From Streptomyces litmocidini (GTDB taxonomy: Bacteria > Actinomycetota > Actinomycetes > Streptomycetales > Streptomycetaceae): a stretch of DNA of 64,000 bases. Position numbers and translations under genes: made by a program. Where the stretch lies: positions 62,001 through 126,000 of the forward strand of contig NZ_BMTQ01000006.1 of assembly GCF_014649755.1 (NCBI RefSeq), written 5' to 3'. Under the pieces are notes generated by a model, which was not told the DNA's origin, made no database searches, and saw only the letters and a list, made by a program, of their open reading frames with translations. Every line of letters starts with the position of its first letter. The first letter of the stretch is position 1. Below are positions 10,341 through 18,260 of this stretch, piece by piece.

Positions 10341-10706
10341 TCAGCCCTCCGGCATCTCCTCGACCTGGCGGACCTCCAGGCCGACCTTCCAGTGCGGCGG
10401 GTGGACGGCCAGGAACCGCTTCCCCCACTCGACGGCCTCGGCCATGTCCTTGCACTGGAGCATCGCGTAGCCGCCGACGACCTCCTTGGTCTCGGTGAAC
10501 GGGCCGTCGGTGAACGACAGCCTCCCGTCCGACCAGCTGATCCGGGTGGCCTCGGCGGTCGGCCTCAGCCCGGCCGTGTCCACCATGGCGCCGGCCTTGG
10601 TGATCTCCTCGAAGAGGGCGCCCATGCGCTGCTCGAAGCCGGGGTCGGCGCTCTCCATGTCGATGGTGTTCTCCTCGATGCGGACGAGGGACAGGAAGCG
10701 GGGCAT
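10341..10706 (-). CDS. DGPF/YCII-domain protein paired with ECF42 sigma
   Basis: A 121-residue cytosolic protein with the dimeric alpha/beta-barrel YCII fold. It shows the signature LSFTDGPFTETKEVVGGYAM and the preceding region MPRFLSLVRIEENTIDM. DGPF proteins accompany ECF42 sigma factors; their exact role (partner, sensor or target) is unresolved. ATG 10706 has GAGGAG at -8. The stop is 25 bp before the sigma-factor start, indicating a two-gene operon. Confidence 0.9.
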   Translation of the reverse strand: MPRFLSLVRIEENTIDMESADPGFEQRMGALFEEITKAGAMVDTAGLRPTAEATRISWSDGRLSFTDGPFTETKEVVGGYAMLQCKDMAEAVEWGKRFLAVHPPHWKVGLEVRQVEEMPEG

Positions 10707-10806
10707 GACGACTCCTCGGTGTGCGGTGGGCGGGGCCGTTCCCCGCCGTCCACCCATACGTCGAACGGGATCCGTCCGCATCGACACCGCGCCCGGGAAA
10801 TTTCCG

Positions 10807-10841
10807 GGGGCGTCCTGCCGGCCCGACCGGCAGGACGCCCC
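10807..10841 (-). terminator. terminator of the 10841-11689 deacetylase gene
   Basis: A perfect 15-bp stem, GGGGCGTCCTGCCGG (10807-10821) against 10827-10841, with loop CCCGA. It begins at the deacetylase stop codon. Confidence 0.88.
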
Positions 10842-11689
10842 TAGACGTAGTCCTCCAGGCGCGCCACGGTGAAGCCCTGCTCCTGGATCTTCTTCAGCAG
10901 CGTCGCCGTCATCTCGGTCATCGTCCGGCCCTTGAGCTCGGACGGGCCCCGGAAGTGGGCCAGGATGATGTCGCCGGGGTGCAGCTTCCGGTCGCCGCGC
11001 TGGTACTGCATGTTCTTGATCTGCATGGACTCGCGCCACAGCACGATCGCGTCGAGGCCGCACTCCCCCGCCGCCGCGCGCGTGGCCTCGTTCCAGTTGC
11101 CGTACGGCGGCCGGAAGAGCCGCGGGGTGGTGCCGTACCGCTGCTTCAGCTTCGTCTGCTGGCCGCAGATCTCCCGGTGCTGGGCCTCCGGGGAGAGGGT
11201 CCGCAGGTCGGGGTGGGTGAGGGTGTGGTTGGCGAGGCCGTGGCCCTGGGCGAGGAGCGGCTCGAAGTACCGGTAGTCGGCGCGTATGGCGGCGTCCGTG
11301 AGGAACATCGTGACCGGGACCTTGAGGTCCTTCATCATCCGGACGAACTCGGGGTCCTTCTCGGCCCCGTCGTCGATGGTGATGAAGACGATCTTCTCGC
11401 GGGTGGGGATCTCGCTGACGACCGGCACCGGCCCGCCGGCCGCGCGGACCACCGGCTTGGCCGCGGGCGGGGCGGGCGGGGCGGCGAAGGGCCTCAGGCC
11501 CCATCTCCGGTACGCGGCGGCAGCGGCGGCTCCCGGGGCTCCGGGCGCCTCGCGTCCGGCTTCCCTGGTGGGCGGGGTGGACGGGGAAGCCGTCGGGGCG
11601 GCGGCCGCGGAGGGCTCCTCCACCGTGCAGCCGGTCACCAGGAGGGCGACGGTGGTCAGGGCCGCCCACAGCGCGATCGTCTTCTTCAC
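10841..11689 (-). CDS. NodB-type polysaccharide deacetylase lipoprotein (paralogue)
   Basis: A 282-residue protein from GTG 11689. It has a short classic lipoprotein signal, MKKTIALWAALTTVALLVTG-C, then a Thr/Pro/Ala-rich linker and a NodB domain with IVFITIDDGAEKDP, NHTLTHPDL, FRPPYGNWNEA and PGDIILAHFRG. Predicted role: extracytoplasmic removal of acetyl groups from a cell-envelope glycan. It shares the uncommon TIDDGAEKDP block and the ARLEDYV/AKLEDYV C-terminus with the enzyme at 6099-7019, so the two arose by duplication. A 15-bp terminator overlaps its stop. Confidence 0.9.
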   Translation of the reverse strand: MKKTIALWAALTTVALLVTGCTVEEPSAAAAPTASPSTPPTREAGREAPGAPGAAAAAAYRRWGLRPFAAPPAPPAAKPVVRAAGGPVPVVSEIPTREKIVFITIDDGAEKDPEFVRMMKDLKVPVTMFLTDAAIRADYRYFEPLLAQGHGLANHTLTHPDLRTLSPEAQHREICGQQTKLKQRYGTTPRLFRPPYGNWNEATRAAAGECGLDAIVLWRESMQIKNMQYQRGDRKLHPGDIILAHFRGPSELKGRTMTEMTATLLKKIQEQGFTVARLEDYV

Positions 11690-11735
11690 GCGCTGTGGGA
11701 TGCCTCGGAGGGTCGAAAGGTTGCTCGACCCCCGC

Positions 11736-12005
11736 CTATTCGACCGATTCTTGTTCGATCGACTCGAAACGCCAGCGGTGGACCGGACGGGTGATCAGTT
11801 CCGCGTCCGGCTCCGGCAGCTCGGGCAGCTCCGCGTCGAAGGCCTCCGCCTCCCACCAGGTGAGGACGAGGACCCGGTCCTGCGGGGCCCGGAAGAGCTC
11901 CCGGCGGACCGGCTCACGGGCGAGGACCTGGGACCGCGCCCACTCCAGGAGCTCGGCACCCCGGCCCCGGGCGGCCCTGGCCTCCCACATGAGCGTGAGC
12001 CTCAC
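11736..12005 (-). CDS. 89-residue conserved hypothetical protein
   Basis: GTG 12005 overlaps the tsaD stop (GTGA), so this is the last gene of the tsaB-rimI-tsaD operon. The product begins [14 protein letters not shown], has an Arg-rich helix ([17 protein letters not shown]) and a strand [12 protein letters not shown], and ends [14 protein letters not shown]. The size and strand-helix-strand pattern resemble a small ABM-like dimeric alpha/beta barrel, but this is only a guess. No catalytic motif is recognised. Confidence 0.72.
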   Translation of the reverse strand: MRLTLMWEARAARGRGAELLEWARSQVLAREPVRRELFRAPQDRVLVLTWWEAEAFDAELPELPEPDAELITRPVHRWRFESIEQESVE

Positions 12006-13102
12006 GAGTACAGGTTCTCCTTGCTGACCTCGTGCACGTGGTCGTGGTCGTGGGAGCGACCCGGCACGTGGGGGTCGGTCACCGGCAGGGACGAGTCCGC
12101 CGACAGCTCCAGGTCGGAGGCCGCCCTGCCCCGGGCGACCATCTCGGAGCCGAGGGCCGCGACCATCGCGCCGTTGTCGGTGCACAGGCCCGGCCGGGGC
12201 ACCCGCAGCCGGATCCCGGCGCGCTCGCAGCGCTCCTCGGCGAGGGCCCGCAGCCGCGAGTTGGCGGCGACGCCGCCGCCGATCATCAGGTGGTCGACGC
12301 CCTCGTCCTTGCAGGCCCGGACGGCCTTGCGGGTGAGCACGTCGACGACCGCCTCCTGGAAGGACGCGGCGACGTCCCGTACGGGCACCTCCTCGCCGGC
12401 CGCCCGCTTGGCCTCGATCCAGCGGGCCACGGCGGTCTTGAGGCCGGAGAAGGAGAAGTCGTAGGCGGGGTCGCGGGAGCCGCTGAGGCCGCGCGGGAAG
12501 GCGATCGCCTCCGGGTCGCCCTCCTTGGCGAGCCGGTCGATGACCGGGCCGCCGGGGAAGCCGAGGTCGAGGACGCGGGCGATCTTGTCGAAGGCCTCGC
12601 CGGCCGCGTCGTCGATGGTGGCGCCCATCGGCCGCACGTCGGAGGTGATGTCGGTGGAGAGCAGCAGCGAGGAGTGCCCGCCGGAGACCAGCAGCGCCAT
12701 CGTCGGCTCGGGCAGCTTGCCGTGCTCCAGCTGGTCGACGCAGATGTGCGAGGCCAGGTGGTTGACGCCGTAGAGCGGCTTGCCCAGGGCGTAGGCGTAC
12801 GCCTTGGCGGCGGAGACGCCGACGAGCAGGGCGCCCGCGAGGCCGGGCCCGGCGGTGACGGCGATGCCGTCGAGGTCCCTCGCGGAGATCCCGGCCGTCT
12901 TCAGGGCGCGCTCGATCGTCGGGACCATGGCCTCCAGATGGGCGCGGGAGGCGATCTCGGGCACGACGCCGCCGAAGCGGGCGTGGGTGTCGACGCTGGA
13001 GGCGACGGCGTCGGCGAGGAGGGTGGTCCCGTGGACGATGCCGACGCCGGTCTCGTCGCAGGAGGTCTCGATGCCGAGTACCAGCGGTTCGTCAGCAGCC
13101 AT
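12002..13102 (-). CDS. tsaD: tRNA t6A37 threonylcarbamoyltransferase TsaD
   Basis: A 366-residue enzyme of the Kae1/Qri7/YgjD family. With TsaB and TsaE it transfers the threonylcarbamoyl group to A37 of ANN-decoding tRNAs. The N-terminal [15 protein letters not shown] is diagnostic. The metal-binding pair lies in VNHLASHI (His-x3-His), and the nucleotide-binding glycines in [10 protein letters not shown] and [13 protein letters not shown]. The C-terminus has an extra His/Asp tail ([11 protein letters not shown]). ATG 13102 overlaps the rimI TGA, so translation is coupled. Confidence 0.97.
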   Translation of the reverse strand: MAADEPLVLGIETSCDETGVGIVHGTTLLADAVASSVDTHARFGGVVPEIASRAHLEAMVPTIERALKTAGISARDLDGIAVTAGPGLAGALLVGVSAAKAYAYALGKPLYGVNHLASHICVDQLEHGKLPEPTMALLVSGGHSSLLLSTDITSDVRPMGATIDDAAGEAFDKIARVLDLGFPGGPVIDRLAKEGDPEAIAFPRGLSGSRDPAYDFSFSGLKTAVARWIEAKRAAGEEVPVRDVAASFQEAVVDVLTRKAVRACKDEGVDHLMIGGGVAANSRLRALAEERCERAGIRLRVPRPGLCTDNGAMVAALGSEMVARGRAASDLELSADSSLPVTDPHVPGRSHDHDHVHEVSKENLYS

Positions 13103-13620
13103 CAGATCTCAGTCCCAGTTCCTTGAACGATCAGTCGCATCACGAGCGCGTCGACATTGCCCGGCTGGTAGTAGCCGCGCCGGAAACCGATGGGCTCGAA
13201 GCCGAAGCGCTCGTAGAGCTTCTGGGCCCGGGTGTTGTCCACGCGCACTTCGAGGAGGACCTCCTCGCACTCGAAGGCGGTGGCCTCCTTCAGCAGGTCG
13301 GTGAGGAGCCGGGCGCCGAGGCCCGTGCCCCACTGGTCGCGGGAGACGGCGATCGTCTGCACGTCGCCGAGTCCGCCGGCGGCGGCGAGCCCGGCGTACC
13401 CGACGAGACGGCCGTCGGACGGGTCCTCCGCGACGACGTAGTGGCGGGTGGCCCGCTCTCCCCTGGCGTGCGCGAGCTCCGACCAGAACATCCCCTCGGA
13501 CCAGGCGTCCTCGGGGAACAGCTCGGCCTCCAGCGCCAGCACGGGCTCGATGTCCCACCAGCGCATCTCGCGGAGCACGGCCCCGGTCGCCTCCCCGGCC
13601 CCGGTCACGGCGGCGCTCAC
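13102..13620 (-). CDS. rimI: ribosomal-protein-S18-alanine N-acetyltransferase RimI
   Basis: A 172-residue GNAT acetyltransferase with the acetyl-CoA-binding stretch [19 protein letters not shown] and the C-terminal motif [19 protein letters not shown], ending [14 protein letters not shown]. RimI acetylates the N-terminus of S18 in E. coli; actinobacterial members may have broader targets. GTG 13620 overlaps the tsaB stop (GTGA), and its own TGA overlaps the tsaD ATG. It is the middle gene of the tsaB-rimI-tsaD operon, a common bacterial arrangement. Confidence 0.93.
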   Translation of the reverse strand: MSAAVTGAGEATGAVLREMRWWDIEPVLALEAELFPEDAWSEGMFWSELAHARGERATRHYVVAEDPSDGRLVGYAGLAAAGGLGDVQTIAVSRDQWGTGLGARLLTDLLKEATAFECEEVLLEVRVDNTRAQKLYERFGFEPIGFRRGYYQPGNVDALVMRLIVQGTGTEI

Positions 13621-14273
13621 TTGGGGGTGACCACCTTGTAGTTCTTCGGCACCTGCGCGTCGGGGCGCCGCAGGTACATCGGCAGCGGGTCGAGGAAGCC
13701 GTCCCCGCCCCCGGCCAGCCTCTCGGCCGCGAGCCCGGCGAGGGCGGCGGCCGACTGGTGCTCGGGGTCGCGGGCGTCCGGGAAGGCCTCGGGGTAGAGA
13801 CGGGCGCCCGCGCCGACGACGGGGAGCCCGGCGAGCTCCCCGGCGACGTCGGCGGGACGGTCGACGGAGGCGTCGGTGGCGCGGGTGCGGAAGTCCTCGT
13901 ACCGCGCCCAGTACACCTCCTTGCGGCGCGCGTCCGTCGCGACGGCGAAGGGCTCCTCGATCCCGGAGGCGTACGCGAGGCCGTCGAGGGTGCACAGGCC
14001 GTGCACGGGCACGCCGAGCGCCGACGAGAAGGCCGCGGCCGTGACGAGGCCGACCCGGAGGCCGGTGTACGGGCCGGGGCCGACGCCGACGACGATCCCG
14101 GTGACCGCGTCGAGCTTCAGCCCGGCCTCCGAGAGGACCCGGTCGACGGCGGGCAGCAGCAGCTCCCCGTGGCGGCGGGCGTCGACCTGACTCGACGAGG
14201 CGACGACGGCCTCTCCGTCGTGGAGGGCGACGGTGACGGCGGGGGTGGCGGTATCCATGGCGAGCAACAGCAC
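13617..14273 (-). CDS. tsaB: t6A37 biosynthesis scaffold protein TsaB
   Basis: A 218-residue ASKHA-fold paralogue of TsaD that holds the complex together without catalysing transfer. The typical start LLLAMDTATPAVTVALHDGE and the VGVGPGPYTGLRVGLVTA block are present. GTG 14273 gives the expected N-terminus; an internal ATG 14258 is possible. It is the first gene of the tsaB-rimI-tsaD cluster, divergent from the membrane-anchored protein gene at 14370 with about 100 bp between them. Confidence 0.95.
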   Translation of the reverse strand: MLLLAMDTATPAVTVALHDGEAVVASSSQVDARRHGELLLPAVDRVLSEAGLKLDAVTGIVVGVGPGPYTGLRVGLVTAAAFSSALGVPVHGLCTLDGLAYASGIEEPFAVATDARRKEVYWARYEDFRTRATDASVDRPADVAGELAGLPVVGAGARLYPEAFPDARDPEHQSAAALAGLAAERLAGGGDGFLDPLPMYLRRPDAQVPKNYKVVTPK

Positions 14274-14369
14274 GCGAACAGCCTACGGCTCCCGGGCACG
14301 CTGCCCCGAACCCCGGGGCGTCGGCTGCTACCGTCACCCTTCGATACGTACGTACGAGAGGTGGGCACG

Positions 14370-14936
14370 GTGGCAAGGAGCAGCTCGGGATTCGTGGCCG
14401 GGCTCACCGCGGCGGCCGTCGTCGCGGTCGGCGTCCTCGCCTACCAGGCCTCGGCGAACGCACCGGCCGATCTGTCGGCGAAGCCGCGGACGCCGGGCAC
14501 GGCGGCCCCCTCGGTCGCGCCGAGCGGCGGCCCCGAGCAGCCGGCCAGGGACCCCCTCGCCGTCCCCGCCGGCTCGGGCAGCGGCGAGCGGGTGGTGTAC
14601 TCGCTCGCCGACCGCCGGGTGTGGCTCGTGGACGAGAAGGGCCGGGTCACCCGCACGTTCAAGGTGTGGCCGAGCACGGTCGACCCGGTCCCCGGCGCGT
14701 ACGCGGTGACCTCGCGCTCGGGCTCGGTGCGCGGTTCGGACGGCGTGCAGATCGAGCACGTGGTGCGGTTCGCGACGGCCCAGGACGTGGCGATCGGCTT
14801 CAGCGCGGCGGTCGACGGCTCGACGCCGTCCCCGGACCCGGCCCGGAAGACCGGCGGCATCCGGATGAAGCGGGCCGACGGCGACGTGATGTGGACGTTC
14901 GCGGTGATCGGCGCGAAGGTCGTCGTCGTCGCCTGA
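14370..14936 (+). CDS. membrane-anchored extracytoplasmic protein, unknown function
   Basis: A 188-residue protein. One N-terminal transmembrane segment (FVAGLTAAAVVAVGVLAYQA) is followed by a Pro/Ala-rich linker (~residues 30-65) and a beta-rich domain: RVVYSLADRRVWLVDEKG, FKVWPSTVDPVPGAYAVTS, VWTFAVIGAKVVVVA-like end. The pattern resembles the first half of YkuD L,D-transpeptidases, but the catalytic SxGC block is absent, so enzyme activity is not expected. GTG 14370 was chosen because GAGAGG precedes it by about 8 bases; the in-frame GTG at 14361 overlaps that site. Confidence 0.78.
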   Translation: MARSSSGFVAGLTAAAVVAVGVLAYQASANAPADLSAKPRTPGTAAPSVAPSGGPEQPARDPLAVPAGSGSGERVVYSLADRRVWLVDEKGRVTRTFKVWPSTVDPVPGAYAVTSRSGSVRGSDGVQIEHVVRFATAQDVAIGFSAAVDGSTPSPDPARKTGGIRMKRADGDVMWTFAVIGAKVVVVA

Positions 14937-14962
14937 CCCGCGCGCCCGGTCGACGCGCCCGA

Positions 14963-15059
14963 GCCGCCTCGGTCCGCGCGCCCGTGCGGCGCCCCGGCCG
15001 CCTCGGTCCGCGCGCCCGTGCGGCGCCCCGGCCGCCTCGGTCCACGCGCCCGTGCGGCA
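14963..15059. repeat. 34-bp GC-rich direct repeat, three copies
   Basis: Three near-identical tandem copies start at 14963, 14997 and 15031, each beginning GCCGCCTCGGTCC. They fill the space between the convergent genes ending at 14936 and 15106. The period is not a multiple of three and no gene covers them. Confidence 0.9.
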
Positions 15060-15105
15060 TCCAGCCGCCTGACCCGCGCGTCCGGCCGTGAGGCGCGTCC
15101 GGGCT

Positions 15106-15264
15106 CTACGCCGCCTCGCCCCGCACGGTCTCGTCCCCGTCCTCCCCCTGCTCGGACGGCTCCGGCGGCGGGGTCGAGAGGGCCCGGGCGGCCGCGCAGG
15201 ACGCGAGCAGCTCACTCATCGGGACGTGGTCCCGGGCGGTTTCCGCGCGTTCGGGCGTCGCCAT
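15106..15264 (-). CDS. 52-residue protein behind an iron box
   Basis: An acidic small protein, MATPERAETARDHVPMSELL followed by ASCAAARALSTPPPEPSEQG and an acidic tail. ATG 15264 follows GGGAGG at 15275-15270, and an 18-bp perfect palindrome of iron-box type sits immediately upstream at 15279-15296. No domain is recognised and there is no signal peptide. One cysteine is present. The good ribosome site and regulatory palindrome argue for a real gene. Predicted repression by a DtxR/DmdR-type iron regulator; the role is unknown. Confidence 0.7.
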   Translation of the reverse strand: MATPERAETARDHVPMSELLASCAAARALSTPPPEPSEQGEDGDETVRGEAA

Positions 15265-15278
15265 GCATGCCTCCCGTA

Positions 15279-15296
15279 GGTTAGGTGCACCTAACC
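15279..15296 (-). promoter_or_regulatory. iron box (DmdR/DtxR-type operator)
   Basis: The perfect palindrome GGTTAGGTGCACCTAACC, read with flanks, matches most positions of the actinobacterial iron-box consensus TTAGGTTAGGCTCACCTAA. It ends four bases upstream of the ribosome site of the 52-residue gene, so a bound repressor would block its transcription. Confidence 0.82.
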
Positions 15297-15374
15297 AGCT
15301 CGTGCATCCATGTGACCACGGCTCGTGGGACCCACGCAACACCTTCCCGACACGTTGTCGGAACCTCCGTGCGT

Positions 15375-15917
15375 TCAGACCAGCGCGAGGTCCTCCTCGG
15401 CCCAGCGCGCGCCGATCCCTCGCAGCACGACCGTGCGGCGGTCGTCGTCGGTGTCGCCGGTCACCCGGTGGATGAGGAGGTGCAGCCGGTCGTCGGTCAG
15501 CTCCTCGACCTTGCCGTCGCCCCACTCGACGACGACCACGGACTCGGGCAGCGAGACGTCCAGGTCGAGGTCCTCCATCTCGTCGAGCCCGCCGCCGAGG
15601 CGGTACGCGTCGACGTGGACCAGCGCCGGGCCGCCGACCAGGGACGGGTGGACGCGGGCGATGACGAAGGTCGGGGAGGTGACGGCGCCCCGCACCCCGA
15701 GCCCCTCGCCGAGGCCACGGGTCAGGGTCGTCTTCCCCGCGCCGAGCTCACCGGTGAGCATGACGAGGTCGCCGGGGCGGAGGATCTTCGCGAGCCGGCG
15801 GCCGAGCTCCTGCATCTGCTGCGGGGACTCGACGGAGAGGGTGGCGTCGGAGACGGGCCGGGAGGCCTCGGTGACGGACGGGTCGGCGCCGGAGACGGGC
15901 GGGTGCGCTGCTTCCAT
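15375..15917 (-). CDS. tsaE: tRNA t6A37 biosynthesis ATPase TsaE
   Basis: A 180-residue protein. After a variable ~30-residue N-terminus comes the P-loop MLTGELGAGKTTLTRGLGEG (residues ~52-71), then the family motif TSPTFVIA and the acidic VEWGDG. TsaE is the ATPase that resets the TsaB-TsaD complex in t6A synthesis. ATG 15917 lies 10 bp after the stop of the alpha/beta-hydrolase gene, so it belongs to the alr-hydrolase-tsaE transcript rather than to the tsaB operon. Confidence 0.95.
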   Translation of the reverse strand: MEAAHPPVSGADPSVTEASRPVSDATLSVESPQQMQELGRRLAKILRPGDLVMLTGELGAGKTTLTRGLGEGLGVRGAVTSPTFVIARVHPSLVGGPALVHVDAYRLGGGLDEMEDLDLDVSLPESVVVVEWGDGKVEELTDDRLHLLIHRVTGDTDDDRRTVVLRGIGARWAEEDLALV

Positions 15918-15927
15918 ACCGGCAAAT

Positions 15928-17085
15928 CTAGCTCGTGCGGAACGGCTCCCCGGCCGGGACGGCCCCGGCCCGCACCAGCAGGTCGGCCAGCCGGTCGGTG
16001 ACCGCCTCCGGGTGCTCCAGCATCACCAGGTGGCCCGCGTCCGGGACGATGACGAGCTCCGCGTCCGGCAGCAGACCGGCGATGGCCTCGGTGTGCGAAC
16101 TGGGGGTGACCAGGTCGTTGTCCCCGGCGAGCGCGAGCACCGGCAGCTCGCCGAAGACGGCGAGGGCGGCCGCCTTGTCGTGCTCGGCGAAGGCCGGGTA
16201 GAAGGCGGCGACCACGTCGATCGGGGTCGACTCGATCATCCGCTCCGCGAAGCGGGCGACCGCCGGATCCACGTCCTTCGACGCGAACGAGTACTTCTTG
16301 ATCAGCCCCGCGAAGAGGTCGGCGGTCGCCCGGCGCCCGCGCTCGACCAGCTCCGCCTGGGAGCCGAGGGCCCGCAGGACGCCCGGCAGGATCCGCCGGA
16401 CGGCGTTGACCCCGGCGAGCGGCAGCCCGTACGTGACCTCCGCCAGCTTCCCCGCCGAGGTGCCGACGAGGGCGACGCCGACGACCCGGTCGCGGATCAG
16501 CTCCGGGTACTGCTCGGCGAACGCCATCACCGTCATGCCGCCCATGGAGTGCCCGACGAGGACGAGCGGCCCCTCGGGCGCGGCGACGTCGAGGACGGCC
16601 CTGAGGTCGCGGCCGAGCCGGTCGATGGAGACGGGCGCCCCTTCGGGCCCGGCCTGGGAGTTCCCGGAGCGGCCGTGGCCGCGCTGGTCCCAGTGGACGG
16701 TGCGGACGAGCCCGCGCAGCGCGGCCCGCTGGAAGTGCCAGGAGTCCTGGTTGAGGCAGTAGCCGTGGCTGAAGACGACGGTGACGGGGGCGGGTTCCTT
16801 CCGCCCGAAGAGCCGTCGGCGGCGGGCGGGCGGGGTGTCCTCCTCGACCTCGTCCACCTCGTAGTACAGGACGGTCCCGTCGTCGGCGAGCGCCCGGCCG
16901 GGCGTGCCGCGCAGCCCGCCGTACGGGCCGGTGGCGTCCAGGGCGAGCCGCGCCTTCTGCCGTACGGAACGGCCGACGGTGAGCCGCTCGACGGCGACCC
17001 CGGCGGCCGCTCCCGCGGCGAGGACGCCTATCGCGGCCCCGGCGAACCCGGCGCGCCTCCAACTGCTCCCGCTCGACTCCGCCAT
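15928..17085 (-). CDS. alpha/beta-fold hydrolase, N-terminally anchored
   Basis: A 385-residue protein. Residues ~10-32 (AGFAGAAIGVLAAGAAAGVA) form a membrane anchor or uncleaved signal. The hydrolase core has the oxyanion region VFSHGYCLNQDSWHFQR, VHWDQRGHGRSG, the nucleophile elbow VLVGHSMGGMT and the C-terminal catalytic His in PDAGHLVMLEHPEAV. The substrate is unknown. It is linked to alr (6 bp upstream) and tsaE (10 bp downstream), an order kept in many actinobacteria. Family confidence is high, specific activity undetermined. Confidence 0.92.
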   Translation of the reverse strand: MAESSGSSWRRAGFAGAAIGVLAAGAAAGVAVERLTVGRSVRQKARLALDATGPYGGLRGTPGRALADDGTVLYYEVDEVEEDTPPARRRRLFGRKEPAPVTVVFSHGYCLNQDSWHFQRAALRGLVRTVHWDQRGHGRSGNSQAGPEGAPVSIDRLGRDLRAVLDVAAPEGPLVLVGHSMGGMTVMAFAEQYPELIRDRVVGVALVGTSAGKLAEVTYGLPLAGVNAVRRILPGVLRALGSQAELVERGRRATADLFAGLIKKYSFASKDVDPAVARFAERMIESTPIDVVAAFYPAFAEHDKAAALAVFGELPVLALAGDNDLVTPSSHTEAIAGLLPDAELVIVPDAGHLVMLEHPEAVTDRLADLLVRAGAVPAGEPFRTS

Positions 17086-17091
17086 GGCGGG

Positions 17092-18240
17092 CTACTCCCC
17101 CAGGTAGACCCGCGGGACGCGCGCCCCGATCCGGGTGACGATCTCGTACGCGATGGTGTCGGCGGCCACCGCCCAGTCCTCGGCGGTCGGCTCGCCCCGG
17201 TCGCCGGGGCCGAAGAGCACGGCCTCGGTGCCGGGCTCGGGGGCGTCCCCGTCGAGGTCGACCACGAACTGGTCCATGGCGACGCGCCCGGCCACCGTGC
17301 GGACCCGGTCGCCGACGAGGACCGGGCCGCGCCCGGAGGCGTGCCGGGGAACCCCGTCCGCGTACCCCAGCGGGACGAGTCCCAGGGTGGTCTCGCCCTC
17401 GGTGACGTAGTGGTGTCCGTAGCTCACCCCGTGCCCGGCGGGCACGTGCTTGACCAGCGCCACGCTCGCCTTGAGCGACATGACGGGCCGCAGGCCGAGC
17501 TCGGCGGAGGTGCCGAGCTCGGGGCTCGGCGAGACGCCGTACATCGCGATGCCGGGCCGGACCAGGTCGAAGTGGGACTCGGGCAGGGTGAGGGTGGCCG
17601 GGGAGTTCGCGATGTGCCGGACCTCGGGCCGGACGCCCGCCCGCTCGGCGTGGTCCAGCATCGAGCGGAAGACGTCGAGCTGGGCGGCGATGGAGGGGTG
17701 GTGCGGCTCGTCGGCGCAGGCGAAGTGCGACCAGAGACCGGTCACCTTCACGTGCCCGTCGGCCTCCGCCTTCAGGGCGGCCCCGACCAGCTCGGGCCAG
17801 TCGGCGGGCTGGCAGCCGTTGCGGCCGAGACCGGTGTCGGCCTTGAGCTGGATCCGGGCGGTCCTCCCGACCGCCCTGGCCGCCTCGACGACCTCGTCCA
17901 GGGCCCACGTGCCGCTGACGGACATGTCGAGGCCGGCCTCGATGCCCTGGTCCCAGGGGTCACCGGGGGTCCAGAGCCAGCACAGGACGGGCACGTCCGT
18001 GATCCCGGCGGCGCGCAGCGCGAGCGCCTCGTGCGGGGTGGCCGTGCCGAGCCAGTCCGCGCCCGCTTCCAGGGCGGCGCGGGCGCAGCGCAGGGCGCCG
18101 TGTCCGTACGCGTCGGCCTTGACCACGGCCATGATCCGGACGTGGGGGGCGACGCGGGCGCGCAGCGTGCGGACGTTCGCACGCAGCGCGCCGAGGTCGA
18201 TCTCGGCGCGGGCCCTGGGGGGCGGAGGTGTCTCAGTCAT
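17092..18240 (-). CDS. alr: alanine racemase
   Basis: A 382-residue PLP enzyme that makes D-alanine for peptidoglycan. The PLP-binding lysine is K41 in IMAVVKADAYGHGA. The second catalytic residue is the Tyr in HGVSYGHHYVTEGETTLG, followed by LVPLGYADGVPR. The C-terminal beta domain has GDRVRTVAGRVAMDQFVVD. ATG 18240 is 20 bp from the stop of the L,D-transpeptidase gene. The run of cell-wall genes glmS, L,D-transpeptidase and alr on one strand suggests joint expression. Confidence 0.97.
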   Translation of the reverse strand: MTETPPPPRARAEIDLGALRANVRTLRARVAPHVRIMAVVKADAYGHGALRCARAALEAGADWLGTATPHEALALRAAGITDVPVLCWLWTPGDPWDQGIEAGLDMSVSGTWALDEVVEAARAVGRTARIQLKADTGLGRNGCQPADWPELVGAALKAEADGHVKVTGLWSHFACADEPHHPSIAAQLDVFRSMLDHAERAGVRPEVRHIANSPATLTLPESHFDLVRPGIAMYGVSPSPELGTSAELGLRPVMSLKASVALVKHVPAGHGVSYGHHYVTEGETTLGLVPLGYADGVPRHASGRGPVLVGDRVRTVAGRVAMDQFVVDLDGDAPEPGTEAVLFGPGDRGEPTAEDWAVAADTIAYEIVTRIGARVPRVYLGE

Positions 18241-18260
18241 CGCGCCCAGTCTCTCAGGTG

